From assembly GCF_001742305.1 (NCBI RefSeq), contig NZ_MJAT01000022.1, positions 248,001-312,000 on the forward strand: a stretch of 64,000 nucleotides of DNA, given 5' to 3'. The notes under the pieces were generated by a model. It ran no database searches. It worked only from the letters and a program-made list of their open reading frames with translations, and was not told the origin of the DNA. The position numbers and the translations under genes are program-made. This DNA is from Desulfuribacillus stibiiarsenatis (GTDB lineage: Bacteria; Bacillota; Bacilli; Desulfuribacillales; Desulfuribacillaceae). Every line of letters starts with the position of its first letter. Positions within the stretch are counted from its first letter, which is position 1. Positions 34,149 through 44,438 of this stretch are shown in pieces.

Positions 34149-35865
34149 ACTTAAGGAATTATTTAATAAGAGACAAAAGACAAAATATATTACATTACTT
34201 TTTATGATGCTACTTGCAGCATTATTAGAGACAGTGGGCATTGGATTAATTGTTCCATTTATTAGCTTGTTAACAAATCAAGAGATAATATATGATAATA
34301 CTATTATATATAAGTTATATTCCACTTTTAATTTTCATTCAAAGTCTGATTTTTTAACAGTTGTCACTATTATCTTTTTCGGAGTGTTTTTAATAAAAAA
34401 CCTATATCTATTACTATTTATATATATTCAAAATCGAATTATATATAATGAACAGATAGCGCTATCTATAAGGTTATTCGAATCATATCTAAAGAAGCCA
34501 TATGAATTTCACGTACAAAGAAATACTGCTGATTTACAACGGAATATAAATATAGAAGTTGGTAAGTTTTTTTCATATTTTATAATCCCCTTATCAATGG
34601 TAGCAATAGAAATCTTAACTGCAACTTTCATTTTTATACTACTATTATATATTTCACCTATACCAACATTAGTTACAATTATCATACTAGGAACAAGTGC
34701 AGGAGTATTTTTAAAGTTAGTAAAGAAGAAGATTTATCAAAGTGGAATTGATCAACAGATTTCAAATGGTGACATGATTAAGTGGGTTAATCAAGGGTTG
34801 GGAGCGGGTAAAGAAGTCAAAGTAAAAGGTATAGAAGATTTTTTTGTTAAGAAGTTTTCTAAGGAAAGTGTTGTTTATGCCAAGGCTGCCCGCTATCATT
34901 CCTTGTTATATCAAAGTCCAAGATTATTTATAGAGACTGTACTAATAGCAACTGTGTTAATAATTTGTCTAATGATAGTAGTAACAGAAGATAATATCTC
35001 ATCACTTGTAGCAACTTTAGCATTATTTGCTATGGCTGCTGTAAGGTTGGTTCCCTCTATTAATAGAATAGTAAGTAGTTTAAACTCTATGCGATATAGT
35101 ATACCTGCTTTTGATGTAATATATAATGATTTGATTGATAGCAATATAAATCATGAACAACCTATATATAATGCAAATAATAATAGAAGATTAGAATTTG
35201 AGAGGTGTATACGAGTAGAAAATGTAACTTATAGGTACCCTAATAGCAATGAAGACGCAATAATTAATGTTTCATTTCAGATTCCAAAAGGTAAAGCAAT
35301 AGGTGTAGTAGGTGCTTCTGGGTCTGGAAAGACGACTATTATTGATATACTACTAGGGATTTACAACCCAACGAAAGGGAAAATCTTTATTGATAATAGA
35401 AACATATACGATAACATAGCAAATTGGCAAAAAAACATTGGATATATTCCGCAGACAATATATTTATCTGATGATACAATTAGAAACAACATAGCATTTG
35501 GGAAAGATGAGAAAGAGATAGACGATAGTAGAATTTGGCGAGCATTAGAACAAGCGCAATTAAAAGGTTTTGTTGAAGGGTTGCAGGATAACTTAGATAC
35601 TTTTGTAGGTGAAAATGGGGTGCGGTTGTCTGGAGGGCAGAGGCAACGGATTGGTATTGCTAGAGCATTATATGATGACCCTGAAATATTATTTTTAGAT
35701 GAAGCAACATCGGCACTAGATACAGAGACGGAGTATGAAATAATGAGAGCGATAAATGAACTTAAAGGATTTAAAACTCTAATTATAATTGCTCATAGAC
35801 TTAGTACGATTGAACAATGTGATTATATTGTTAAAATGAATAAAGGAAAAGTTGAAAAAGTATAG
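34129..35865 (+). CDS. ABC exporter, fused permease and ATPase (PglK/MsbA-like)
   Basis: A 578-residue half-transporter: six transmembrane helices in residues about 15-320, then the nucleotide-binding domain with Walker A GASGSGKTT (about 394), signature LSGGQRQRIGIA (about 500), Walker B ILFLDEATSALD and H-loop IIAHRLST. It works as a homodimer. In this setting it is likely to flip a lipid-linked oligosaccharide, as PglK does in protein glycosylation, though MurJ-like and Wzy-like genes are also nearby. The start is GTG at 34129, inside the end of the regulator gene, with GGAG 8 bases upstream, so translation is coupled. Confidence 0.88.
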   Translation: MINVIIKLKELFNKRQKTKYITLLFMMLLAALLETVGIGLIVPFISLLTNQEIIYDNTIIYKLYSTFNFHSKSDFLTVVTIIFFGVFLIKNLYLLLFIYIQNRIIYNEQIALSIRLFESYLKKPYEFHVQRNTADLQRNINIEVGKFFSYFIIPLSMVAIEILTATFIFILLLYISPIPTLVTIIILGTSAGVFLKLVKKKIYQSGIDQQISNGDMIKWVNQGLGAGKEVKVKGIEDFFVKKFSKESVVYAKAARYHSLLYQSPRLFIETVLIATVLIICLMIVVTEDNISSLVATLALFAMAAVRLVPSINRIVSSLNSMRYSIPAFDVIYNDLIDSNINHEQPIYNANNNRRLEFERCIRVENVTYRYPNSNEDAIINVSFQIPKGKAIGVVGASGSGKTTIIDILLGIYNPTKGKIFIDNRNIYDNIANWQKNIGYIPQTIYLSDDTIRNNIAFGKDEKEIDDSRIWRALEQAQLKGFVEGLQDNLDTFVGENGVRLSGGQRQRIGIARALYDDPEILFLDEATSALDTETEYEIMRAINELKGFKTLIIIAHRLSTIEQCDYIVKMNKGKVEKV

Positions 35866-36014
35866 ACTTACTAACGCTAGGTGAATATAAAAGTGAATTT
35901 AGCAAGCCAAATTGAGATAAGGAAAGAATATGGTGTAATTACTCTCGAATTTATATAGAGATGTAAAAATGTTATTAAAAACTAGCGTAATTATATAGAC
36001 TATAATTATGTTAA

Positions 36015-37022
<1,008 letters not shown>

Positions 37023-37042
37023 CGTGTCTATAGGGTGAGATT

Positions 37043-37813
37043 ATGAATTTATGTATTGTACAAGCACGGATGGGCTCAACAAGGTTATCTGGAAAAATTA
37101 TGATGAAGCTAGGTGACCGACCATCTATATATCATACCTACAATAGGATTAGTAAGAGTAAATTGATTGATAATATTGTTATTGCTACTACTACAAATTC
37201 CTCGGATGATATTTTATATGAGTATTGTAAAGAACAATCTATACCTTGCTTTCGAGGTAGTGAAAATGACGTACTAGATAGGTATTATTCTTGTGCTAAG
37301 GAAAATAATGCGCAGAACTCTGACGCAATCATTAGAATCACAGGAGATTGTCCACTCATAGATCCAATTGTAGTTGATGAAATAATTGGTTTTCACGAAG
37401 AATCTAAAGTAGATTATATTAGTAATACGATTGTTCCAACTTTTCCAGATGGTTTGGATGTGGAAGTGCTTTCTTTTGAATCATTAGAATATGCCTGGTT
37501 TCATTCGAAACTAGCCTCTGAACGAGAGCATGTTACCCCTTTTATAAAAAAAAATACGAGTCTTTTTAAGGTGAACAACTATCTTAACAAATGCGACTGG
37601 TCGCATTATCGTTGGACACTAGATGAAATAGAAGATTATAGAATGTTGTCTTGCATTTTCGAACATCTATATAAAGAAAATGAAATATTGAAGACGGAGA
37701 AAATAATTGAATTTTTGGAACATAATCCTCAAATAGCACGTATTAACTCATCAATTGGTAGAGACGAAGGTTATCAAAAGTCTCTAAAAAAAGATTTGTT
37801 ATATTTAGAATAA
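37043..37813 (+). CDS. SpsF-family cytidylyltransferase-like protein
   Basis: A 256-residue GT-A-fold nucleotidyltransferase. IVQARMGSTRLSGKIMMKL is the nucleotide-binding loop of the SpsF/NeuA superfamily, followed by VIATTTNSSDD and CFRGSENDVLDRYY. RITGDCPLIDP contains the metal-binding aspartate. SpsF-type proteins act in spore-coat or surface polysaccharide synthesis; most are assumed to activate a sugar with CTP. A paralogue with the same CP/YRGSENDV pattern lies at 42659. It is 20 bases after pseB. Confidence 0.82.
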   Translation: MNLCIVQARMGSTRLSGKIMMKLGDRPSIYHTYNRISKSKLIDNIVIATTTNSSDDILYEYCKEQSIPCFRGSENDVLDRYYSCAKENNAQNSDAIIRITGDCPLIDPIVVDEIIGFHEESKVDYISNTIVPTFPDGLDVEVLSFESLEYAWFHSKLASEREHVTPFIKKNTSLFKVNNYLNKCDWSHYRWTLDEIEDYRMLSCIFEHLYKENEILKTEKIIEFLEHNPQIARINSSIGRDEGYQKSLKKDLLYLE

Positions 37814-37828
37814 GTTAGGAGATAGATA

Positions 37829-39127
37829 ATGACATACAATAACCTACAAAAGAGCAAAGAATTATTGGAGCGAGCAAGAAAAATCACTCCACTGGGTTCC
37901 CAGACTTATAGCAAAAGTTACAGGTACTTTTGTGAAGGAATAGCTCCTGCTTATATTGAAAAAGGAAAGGGTTGTTATGTATGGGATATAGATGGGAATC
38001 AATATATTGATTTTATAGCGGCGTTAGGCCCAATCATAATTGGCTACTCTGACGAAAGAGTAAACGAAGCCATTATAAAACAATTGGAAAAAGGTATTAT
38101 CTTTTCACAACCGTCATCCATATGTATAGAATTGGCTGAAAAAATTACGCAGATAATCCCGGGCGCTGAGATGGTGCGTTTTCTGAAAAATGGGTCAGAT
38201 GCTACTTTTGCAGCAGTAAAATTGGCTAGGGCCTATACGGGTAAGGAAATGGTCGCGATTTCAGGTTATCATGGCATGCAAGACTGGTATATTGGATCAA
38301 CTATTAATAATAGAGGTGTACCTAAAGCAGTAAGTGAAATATCAAAAACATTTACTTACAATAACATCGAATCATTGGAGCTTTTATTTGAGCAATATCC
38401 TGACAAAATTTCCGCAGTTATATTAGAGCCAGTTCAAGGAGATGGCCCGGAAAATCAGTTTCTAGAAAAGGTAAAAGAAGTTACTCAAAAAAATAATGCT
38501 ATTCTGATTTTTGATGAAGTGAAGAGTGGCTTTTATTATGCGTTAGGTGGGGCATCTGAGTATTTTAATGTAACCCCTGATCTTACAACTCTTGGTAAAG
38601 CGATTGCAAATGGGATGCCTTTATCAGTCGTAGCAGGGAGACGAGAATTATTAGAGCTAATTGAAACAGAGGGTGTCTTCATATCAACTACTTTTGGGGA
38701 TGAGACTCTATCAGTGGCAGCTGCACTAGCTACCATTAGTATATTAGAACAAAAAGAAACTTATGAAAAAATATGGGGATTAGGTGAAAGCTTAAAAACT
38801 GGGTTGCTTAATATTATAAAAGATAAAGGATTAGAAGAAATCGTTACTGTTAAAGGGTTAGCGCCATATTGTGGTGTGGACTTTAATGGATATGATAATC
38901 TTTCATATTTAGATATTGCTTCAGTTTTTCAACAGAGAATGATTAAGTCCAGTATTCTCACTTTAGGGTTGAATCATATTTGTTTAGCACAAACTGAAGA
39001 AAATATATGTAAATATTTAAATGCAACAGAAGATGCCTTGGATGACATTATACAAGTGTTAAATAAAAAAAGTACTGAGGGGATTTTACTCGGGGGTAAA
39101 ATAAATCCTATATTTAAGAGGAACTAA
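37829..39127 (+). CDS. Class III aminotransferase (glutamate-1-semialdehyde aminomutase-like)
   Basis: A 432-residue fold-type I PLP enzyme. It begins with the GSA-aminomutase pattern KITPLGSQTYSKSYRY and GCYVWDIDGNQYIDF. PLP-binding residues are seen in FLKNGSDATFAAVKLARA, IFDEVKSGF and TLGKAIANGMPL, with the Schiff-base lysine K257. In sugar loci such enzymes aminate a keto-sugar or keto-acid precursor rather than making 5-aminolevulinate; the true hemL usually lies in a haem operon. The start ATG follows AGGAGATAGATA. It is 15 bases after the SpsF-like gene. Confidence 0.82.
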   Translation: MTYNNLQKSKELLERARKITPLGSQTYSKSYRYFCEGIAPAYIEKGKGCYVWDIDGNQYIDFIAALGPIIIGYSDERVNEAIIKQLEKGIIFSQPSSICIELAEKITQIIPGAEMVRFLKNGSDATFAAVKLARAYTGKEMVAISGYHGMQDWYIGSTINNRGVPKAVSEISKTFTYNNIESLELLFEQYPDKISAVILEPVQGDGPENQFLEKVKEVTQKNNAILIFDEVKSGFYYALGGASEYFNVTPDLTTLGKAIANGMPLSVVAGRRELLELIETEGVFISTTFGDETLSVAAALATISILEQKETYEKIWGLGESLKTGLLNIIKDKGLEEIVTVKGLAPYCGVDFNGYDNLSYLDIASVFQQRMIKSSILTLGLNHICLAQTEENICKYLNATEDALDDIIQVLNKKSTEGILLGGKINPIFKRN

Positions 39128-39171
39128 CATCTAAATTACAATTATAACGTTATATATTAGGGTGGCATTGT

Positions 39172-40101
39172 ATGAAGATATTAATTACTGGAGTAGCGGG
39201 GCTTCTTGGTGGGAATTTAGCATACTTATTATCAAAAAAATTTAATATTGTTGGAGTCGATCGTAATATAATAAAGATACCTGGTACAACAATCCACTCT
39301 TTAGATTTAAGAGATCGTACCTTAATATATAATTTTATAAAAAAAAACCAACCTTCTGTGGTAGTTCATTGTGCGGCTGCAACAAATGTTGATTGGTGTG
39401 AAGTAAATGAAGAATTAGCTTATATTTTTAACACTGATGTGACAAAACAATTGGTAGATATATGTAATGAACTAAGGATTAAATTTATATTTATATCTAC
39501 TGATGCAGTATTTGACGGGGTTAAAGAAGGACTTTATCGGGAATCTGATGAAGTTACACCTGTAAATGTTTATGGGAAAACAAAAGCACTAGCAGAACAT
39601 GCAGTTATGGAGAATCCCAACAACCTAGTTTTGCGTACTAATATATATGGCTATAATATTAGAGAAAAAAATAGTTTCGGAGAATGGATTCTGTATTCTC
39701 TTATCAATGATATGACTTTGAAAATGTTTGATGATGTATTGTTTTCTCCTATTATAGTAAATGATGTAGCAACCATTATTGAACAAGTTATACTATCCAA
39801 TGGAAAGGGATTGTACCATCTTTGTGGAACGGGAGCTATTTCAAAATATGACTTTGGAGTTCAACTTAAAGAGGTTTTTTCTATAAATACAGGTTCTATT
39901 GAAAAGATTTCGGTTGATCAATTTACCTTTAAAGCAAATCGAACAAAAAACATGGCCTTGAGTAATGAAAAAATTAGTCAACTTTTAAATGTTGAAATTG
40001 CATCACCTATGGAGAGTATCATTAAGTTTAAAGAATTATATGACCAGCATTATCATGAGATACTAAGGGAGTTTATAGGAGGGTCTAGAAATGCTAAATA
40101 A
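39172..40101 (+). CDS. SDR-family sugar reductase, RmlD (dTDP-4-dehydrorhamnose reductase)-like
   Basis: A 309-residue extended SDR with an N-terminal NAD(P) motif ITGVAGLLGGNLA. RmlD-like features are VVHCAAATNVDWCE, FISTDAVFDGV, and the catalytic Tyr-x3-Lys in YGKTKALAEH. The last third (FKANRTKNMALSNEKISQL) also follows RmlD. It probably reduces a keto group on a nucleotide-sugar made by its neighbours; without rmlABC alongside, rhamnose is not the obvious product. It overlaps the following synthase gene by 11 bases. Confidence 0.8.
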   Translation: MKILITGVAGLLGGNLAYLLSKKFNIVGVDRNIIKIPGTTIHSLDLRDRTLIYNFIKKNQPSVVVHCAAATNVDWCEVNEELAYIFNTDVTKQLVDICNELRIKFIFISTDAVFDGVKEGLYRESDEVTPVNVYGKTKALAEHAVMENPNNLVLRTNIYGYNIREKNSFGEWILYSLINDMTLKMFDDVLFSPIIVNDVATIIEQVILSNGKGLYHLCGTGAISKYDFGVQLKEVFSINTGSIEKISVDQFTFKANRTKNMALSNEKISQLLNVEIASPMESIIKFKELYDQHYHEILREFIGGSRNAK

Positions 40102-41167
40102 TGCTATTGCAGTTGGAAATACAATAATATCTGAATACAATCGCCCATACTTTATAGCTGACATAGCAGCTAATCATGACGGTTGTTTAGATCGTGCGTA
40201 TAGACTAATTGAGTTAGCAAAGGAAGCAGGGGCAGACTGCGCTAAATTTCAAAATTTTCAAGCAGCAAAGATTGTTAGTCGCAATGGGTTCGATACACTA
40301 GGGAGTCAGTTATCGCATCAAGCATCTTGGAAAAAATCGGTTTTCGAAGTTTATGAAGATGCCAGTATTCCAGAAGATTGGTCTGCGCTCTTAAAGGCAA
40401 AATGTGACGAAGTTGGCATAGAGTATATGACAAGTCCTTATGACTATCAATCAATTGATGCAACAGATCAATATTTGAATGCTTATAAAATTGGGTCTGG
40501 TGATATTACTTGGGTAAAAATTTTAGAATATATAGCGAAAAAGGACAAGCCAGTATTTCTTGCTACTGGTGCATCTTCCCTTGAAGATGTGCAAAGAGCA
40601 GTAGATGCAATACTAGCACTTAACACTAAATTAGTTATAATGCAATGCAATACGAATTATACAGCAAGCTGTAAAAACTATAATCATATAAACCTTAACG
40701 TATTAACAAAATATCGACAGTTATTCCCAAACTGCTTGTTAGGTTTATCGGACCATACATTAGGGCATGCCACTGTTTTAGGGGCTATAGCGCTAGGTGC
40801 GAGAGTTATTGAAAAACACTTTACTGATGACAACAATAGAATGGGTCCAGACCATAAATTTTCAATGAATTCAAATACATGGAGAGATATGGTAGATCGT
40901 GCAAGCGAATTGTATGTTTCTTTAGGAGACGGGATTAAACGAATTGAAGATAACGAAAAGGAAACTGCTATTGTACAAAGAAGATGTTTATATTATCAAA
41001 AAGATTTAACAAAAGGTCAAATTATCACAGAGGATGATGTTTTCCCTTTGCGCCCCTTTAAACAAAATGGCATTCAACCTTATGAGCAAGACGAAATTTT
41101 AGGTAGGGTATTACAAGTTGATGTTAAGAAAGACGAGCATGTTAAGTGGAGTGATATTAATGCTTAA
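40091..41167 (+). CDS. N-acetylneuraminate/nonulosonate synthase (NeuB/PseI/LegI family)
   Basis: Condenses phosphoenolpyruvate with a six-carbon amino sugar to a nine-carbon nonulosonic acid. A TIM barrel covers residues about 15-280 (YFIADIAANHDGCLDRAYRL, then GADCAKFQNF, GSGDITW and LGLSDHT). The manganese/PEP-binding block VIEKHFTDDNNRMGPDHKFS is clear. A C-terminal SAF (antifreeze-like) domain follows at about 290-355. The ATG follows GGAGGG with 7-base spacing. Which nonulosonate (sialic, legionaminic, pseudaminic or another) cannot be told by eye; a PseB upstream favours the pseudaminic side, but no PseC or PseG is recognisable. Confidence 0.9.
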   Translation: MLNNAIAVGNTIISEYNRPYFIADIAANHDGCLDRAYRLIELAKEAGADCAKFQNFQAAKIVSRNGFDTLGSQLSHQASWKKSVFEVYEDASIPEDWSALLKAKCDEVGIEYMTSPYDYQSIDATDQYLNAYKIGSGDITWVKILEYIAKKDKPVFLATGASSLEDVQRAVDAILALNTKLVIMQCNTNYTASCKNYNHINLNVLTKYRQLFPNCLLGLSDHTLGHATVLGAIALGARVIEKHFTDDNNRMGPDHKFSMNSNTWRDMVDRASELYVSLGDGIKRIEDNEKETAIVQRRCLYYQKDLTKGQIITEDDVFPLRPFKQNGIQPYEQDEILGRVLQVDVKKDEHVKWSDINA

Positions 41168-41699
41168 AGGTGAATCTATTAATCTCCAAGCGATAGAAAG
41201 AGAAGATTTGAAACTACTTATGTTATGGCGTAATTTGCCGAATTTCAGAAAGCATTTTAGAGAATATCGCGAGATTAATATGGCAATGCAGGAAAATTGG
41301 TTTACTACAAAAGTATTAAATGATCCGAATACACTCATGTTTTCTATCCGAAGAAATTCTGATAGTGAACTTTTGGGTTGTTGTGGATTGTGCTATATTA
41401 ACTGGATTAATCGACATGCCGACTTATCTTTATATATTGGTTGGGAAGAAACATATATTGATGAGGTCGGATATGCAGAGGAATCCTGTAATCTTCTTTT
41501 TAATTATGCTTTTAATGAATTAAACTTAAACAAGATTTGGACAGAAATCTATGAGTTTGATACTAAGAAAATTGATTTATATCAAAAGCTTGGTTTTCAA
41601 TTAGATGGGAAGTTACGACAAAATTATTATTATAATGGACAGTGGTGGGACTCACTATTGTTTTCTGTTTTAAAAAAGGATTGGGCTTCGGAAAAATAG
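41160..41699 (+). CDS. GNAT-family N-acetyltransferase (RimJ/RimL-like)
   Basis: A 179-residue acyltransferase. The N-terminal INLQAIEREDLKLLMLWRN is the RimJ/L-type opening; GCCGLCYINWINRHADLSLYIG is the substrate strand pair. The acetyl-CoA region with LNKIWTEIYEFDTKKIDLYQ leads into KLGFQLDGKLRQNYYYNGQWWD. In nonulosonate loci such enzymes (PseH-like) acylate an amino group on the precursor. A longer frame opens at 41118 inside the synthase gene, but the ATG at 41160 has GGAG 8 bases upstream. It overlaps the preceding stop by 8 bases. Confidence 0.8.
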   Translation: MLKGESINLQAIEREDLKLLMLWRNLPNFRKHFREYREINMAMQENWFTTKVLNDPNTLMFSIRRNSDSELLGCCGLCYINWINRHADLSLYIGWEETYIDEVGYAEESCNLLFNYAFNELNLNKIWTEIYEFDTKKIDLYQKLGFQLDGKLRQNYYYNGQWWDSLLFSVLKKDWASEK

Positions 41700-41721
41700 C
41701 AGACTATTAGGATGTGATTGC

Positions 41722-42627
41722 TTGGAAGCTTTATTAGATAAAATATGTTTAGGAACAGCACAGTTTGGAATGAGATATGGCGTTGCTAACAAAAGTGGGC
41801 AGCCAAATCAGAAAGATATAGATAGTATTTTAGATTTTTCATATAATTCTGGTATTCGTTATTTAGATACAGCTGAAGCGTATGGTCAATCAGAAAAGTG
41901 TATAGGGAATTTTTTGCGTAACAATCCAAGTAAGAATTTTAGCTTGGTAAGCAAGTATTCATTCGAATCCTCAATAAATTCTTGCGATACGAAACAAATA
42001 CCTAGTATGTTAGAGGCTAAGATACAAAAATCTTTAGATAAGTTGAACATAGCAACAATTGATGGAATTATGCTTCATAATCCTAGCGATATGTATATCG
42101 ATAATGTTATAGAGGCATTGATAACAATGAAGACAAAAGGATACGTAAGTAATATTGGTGTATCCGTATATACGACTACGGATGCATTATATGCTGTGAA
42201 TCATCCATCGATTGACTGTATTCAAATACCATATAATGTGCTAGATCGAAGCTTGAATTCTACCCACTTTTTTTCAATAGCAGCACAAAAAAAGGTTACC
42301 GTTTTTGCAAGAAGTATATTTTTACAAGGATTATTACTTATGAATTCTGAGGAAGTACCTGATGCTTTATTAGGTGTAAATCCATACATTCAAAAGTTAG
42401 ATGAATTATCGAATAAACTAGGGATAAAACGTTATGAATTAGTATTAAACTATGCGTTGGCGAATCCAGGAATTGATTACATTGTCATTGGCATTGAACA
42501 TATTGATCAGTTAAAAAAATTATATAGCACTATAAGAAAAATAGAAAATTGTGACTTCACAGGACAAGTAAATCAAATGGAAATAACTAATATAGATCCT
42601 AGAATAGTCAGGCCTTATATGTGGTAG
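41722..42627 (+). CDS. Aldo/keto reductase
   Basis: A 301-residue (alpha/beta)8 NAD(P)H-dependent oxidoreductase. KICLGTAQFGMRYGVAN starts the barrel. The catalytic Asp and Tyr lie in YLDTAEAYGQSEKCIG, the lysine in LVSKYSF, and the histidine in GIMLHNPSD. The C-terminal cofactor region reads IDYIVIGIEHIDQLKK. In sugar islands, members of this subgroup (COG0667) reduce keto-sugars. The start is TTG at 41722 with AGGATGTG upstream. The 3' gap of 31 bases leads to a second SpsF-like gene. Confidence 0.85.
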   Translation: MEALLDKICLGTAQFGMRYGVANKSGQPNQKDIDSILDFSYNSGIRYLDTAEAYGQSEKCIGNFLRNNPSKNFSLVSKYSFESSINSCDTKQIPSMLEAKIQKSLDKLNIATIDGIMLHNPSDMYIDNVIEALITMKTKGYVSNIGVSVYTTTDALYAVNHPSIDCIQIPYNVLDRSLNSTHFFSIAAQKKVTVFARSIFLQGLLLMNSEEVPDALLGVNPYIQKLDELSNKLGIKRYELVLNYALANPGIDYIVIGIEHIDQLKKLYSTIRKIENCDFTGQVNQMEITNIDPRIVRPYMW

Positions 42628-42658
42628 AACTGTATTAACATAGTCAAGGAGGGATAGG

Positions 42659-43447
42659 ATGTTTGGGAACTCTGAGAAAAAGATATGCGCTACTATTGAA
42701 GCGAGAATGACTTCTACAAGATTGCCAGGAAAAGTAATGTTAGATATTGCTGGGAAACCAGTTATTCAACATATCATAGAGCGATTAAGGAGAAGTAAAT
42801 ATTTGGACGAAATTGTAGTAGCGACTACTACGAACTATGAGGACGATGTTCTTGTTAAACTATGTGAAGAAATTGGATGTAAATATTATCGAGGCAGTGA
42901 AAATGATGTATTACTACGAGTATTACAAGCAGCACAATCAGTCAGTGGGGACATAATTGTAGAGATAACTGGAGATTGTCCATTTGCTGACTGGAGACAT
43001 GTAGACACTTTAATAGCTAAATTTTTCTCTGGTGATTACGATTATGTTTCAAACACAATTGAGCGAACCTTTCCAGATGGATTTGATGTTCAGGTATTTC
43101 CAACATCAGTGCTTAATGAAGTCAATACTCTGACGAGTTGTCCAGTAGACCATGAACATGTCTCTTTATTCATTTATTCCAATGCTGATCGTTACAAATT
43201 ACTTAATTGGTATGCACCATCCAATCTTAATTATCCCGATATAGAAGTTACTTTAGATACTAAGGAAGACTATAAGTTAATTTCAACAATCTATGAGGCG
43301 CTTTATTATAAAGATCAAGATTTTTCGGCTGATGAAGTTGTTGAGTATCTTTTACAAAACCCGCAACTATTAAAGATAACTGAAACGATAACTAGAAAAA
43401 ATCCTTATCAAGAAAAAGCAATGAGAGGGACTGAATATGATAGATGA
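42659..43447 (+). CDS. Second SpsF-family cytidylyltransferase-like protein
   Basis: A 262-residue paralogue of the gene at 37043. IEARMTSTRLPGKVMLDIAGKP is the nucleotide-binding loop, CKYYRGSENDVLLRV the signature and EITGDCPFADW the metal site. The start follows AAGGAGGGATAGG. Two SpsF-like genes 5 kb apart suggest either two sugars to be activated or a duplication followed by specialisation. It overlaps the following oxidoreductase by 11 bases. Confidence 0.82.
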   Translation: MFGNSEKKICATIEARMTSTRLPGKVMLDIAGKPVIQHIIERLRRSKYLDEIVVATTTNYEDDVLVKLCEEIGCKYYRGSENDVLLRVLQAAQSVSGDIIVEITGDCPFADWRHVDTLIAKFFSGDYDYVSNTIERTFPDGFDVQVFPTSVLNEVNTLTSCPVDHEHVSLFIYSNADRYKLLNWYAPSNLNYPDIEVTLDTKEDYKLISTIYEALYYKDQDFSADEVVEYLLQNPQLLKITETITRKNPYQEKAMRGTEYDR

Positions 43448-44438
43448 TCTACCAAGGTATAATACGCTCATAGTAGGTGCTGGAAACATTGGAGCTTTTT
43501 ATCATACTCCGTCTTCTACGGATGTCGTTACTCATGCCCAAGCCTATTGTAAACACCCAGATAAATTTCAATTGGTTGGCTTTGTTGACACAGATGTAAT
43601 GAAAGCTAAAAAGGCAGCTGCTAAATGGGACACAAATGCGTTTGATTCCCTTCAAAATGCATTTGATAAGTACCCTATAGATATCGTTTCCGTTGCGGTT
43701 CCAGATGAGTATCATCATATCGTAATGAGCGAACTATTAAAATACGATGTGAAGCTTATTTTCTTAGAGAAACCAATTGCAGATTCGAAGCAAAATGCCC
43801 GTATGATTATGCACCAATATCTACCTGTTGAAACACCCGTTCTAGTCAATTACAGTCGAAGGTTTACTAAAGAGTTTCAAGTTCTGAAAAATAGGATTCA
43901 GTCAGGTGAGTTTGGGGATTTTTTAAATGGAACCGGGTACTATGGGAAGGGGTTGATCCATAACGGATCACACCTGATAGACCTATTATTTTATTTATTC
44001 AACAATGTTACGGTTGACAATCAATACATCGGTTCAATTTATGACTATTATGAAAACGATCCCAGTATCAGCGCTACACTAAAGATTAACAACAAACCAT
44101 TTCTATTACAAGCTATTAACTGTCAGTTGTATGAAATTTTTGAAATAGATTTGTTTTATGAAAAAAAGCGTATAACCATTACTGATTTAGGTTTTGTTTT
44201 AAAGGAGTACGATGTGTTACCTTCACCGTATTTCAAAGGATATGTGAATTTAGTAGAAAGCATTACAAGGAAAACAACGCTTGGACAAGCTTTAGATAAT
44301 GCAGTTATTAACATATATGAGCATTTAACTATGCACAAAGGTATTATCTGCTCTCTAGAAGATGCCTACAGGTCTTTTGAACTGTGCCATAAAATTATGG
44401 AAGGATATAAGGATGAAAAAAATACTGCTATATTCTAG
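43437..44438 (+). CDS. Gfo/Idh/MocA-family oxidoreductase
   Basis: A 333-residue NAD(P)-dependent dehydrogenase. The N-terminal Rossmann motif is IVGAGNIGAFYHTPSS, with the substrate-side motif LIFLEKPIADSKQNA (the EKP lysine) at the domain junction. The C-terminal beta-sheet domain opens NYSRRFTKEFQVLKN. Members oxidise or reduce sugars and inositols, including UDP-sugars in surface-glycan loci (WlbA-like). It overlaps the SpsF-like gene by 11 bases and the following gene's ATG by 26. Confidence 0.85.
   Translation: MIDDLPRYNTLIVGAGNIGAFYHTPSSTDVVTHAQAYCKHPDKFQLVGFVDTDVMKAKKAAAKWDTNAFDSLQNAFDKYPIDIVSVAVPDEYHHIVMSELLKYDVKLIFLEKPIADSKQNARMIMHQYLPVETPVLVNYSRRFTKEFQVLKNRIQSGEFGDFLNGTGYYGKGLIHNGSHLIDLLFYLFNNVTVDNQYIGSIYDYYENDPSISATLKINNKPFLLQAINCQLYEIFEIDLFYEKKRITITDLGFVLKEYDVLPSPYFKGYVNLVESITRKTTLGQALDNAVINIYEHLTMHKGIICSLEDAYRSFELCHKIMEGYKDEKNTAIF

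Noticed and set aside
34129-35865. Peptide or drug ABC exporter
   Set aside because: It cannot be excluded by motif, but the location between a glycan-operon regulator and pseB fits a lipid-linked oligosaccharide flippase better.
37829-39127. hemL (glutamate-1-semialdehyde aminomutase for haem synthesis)
   Set aside because: The fold matches, but the setting inside a sugar-biosynthesis operon with no other hem gene makes a sugar or keto-acid aminotransferase more likely.
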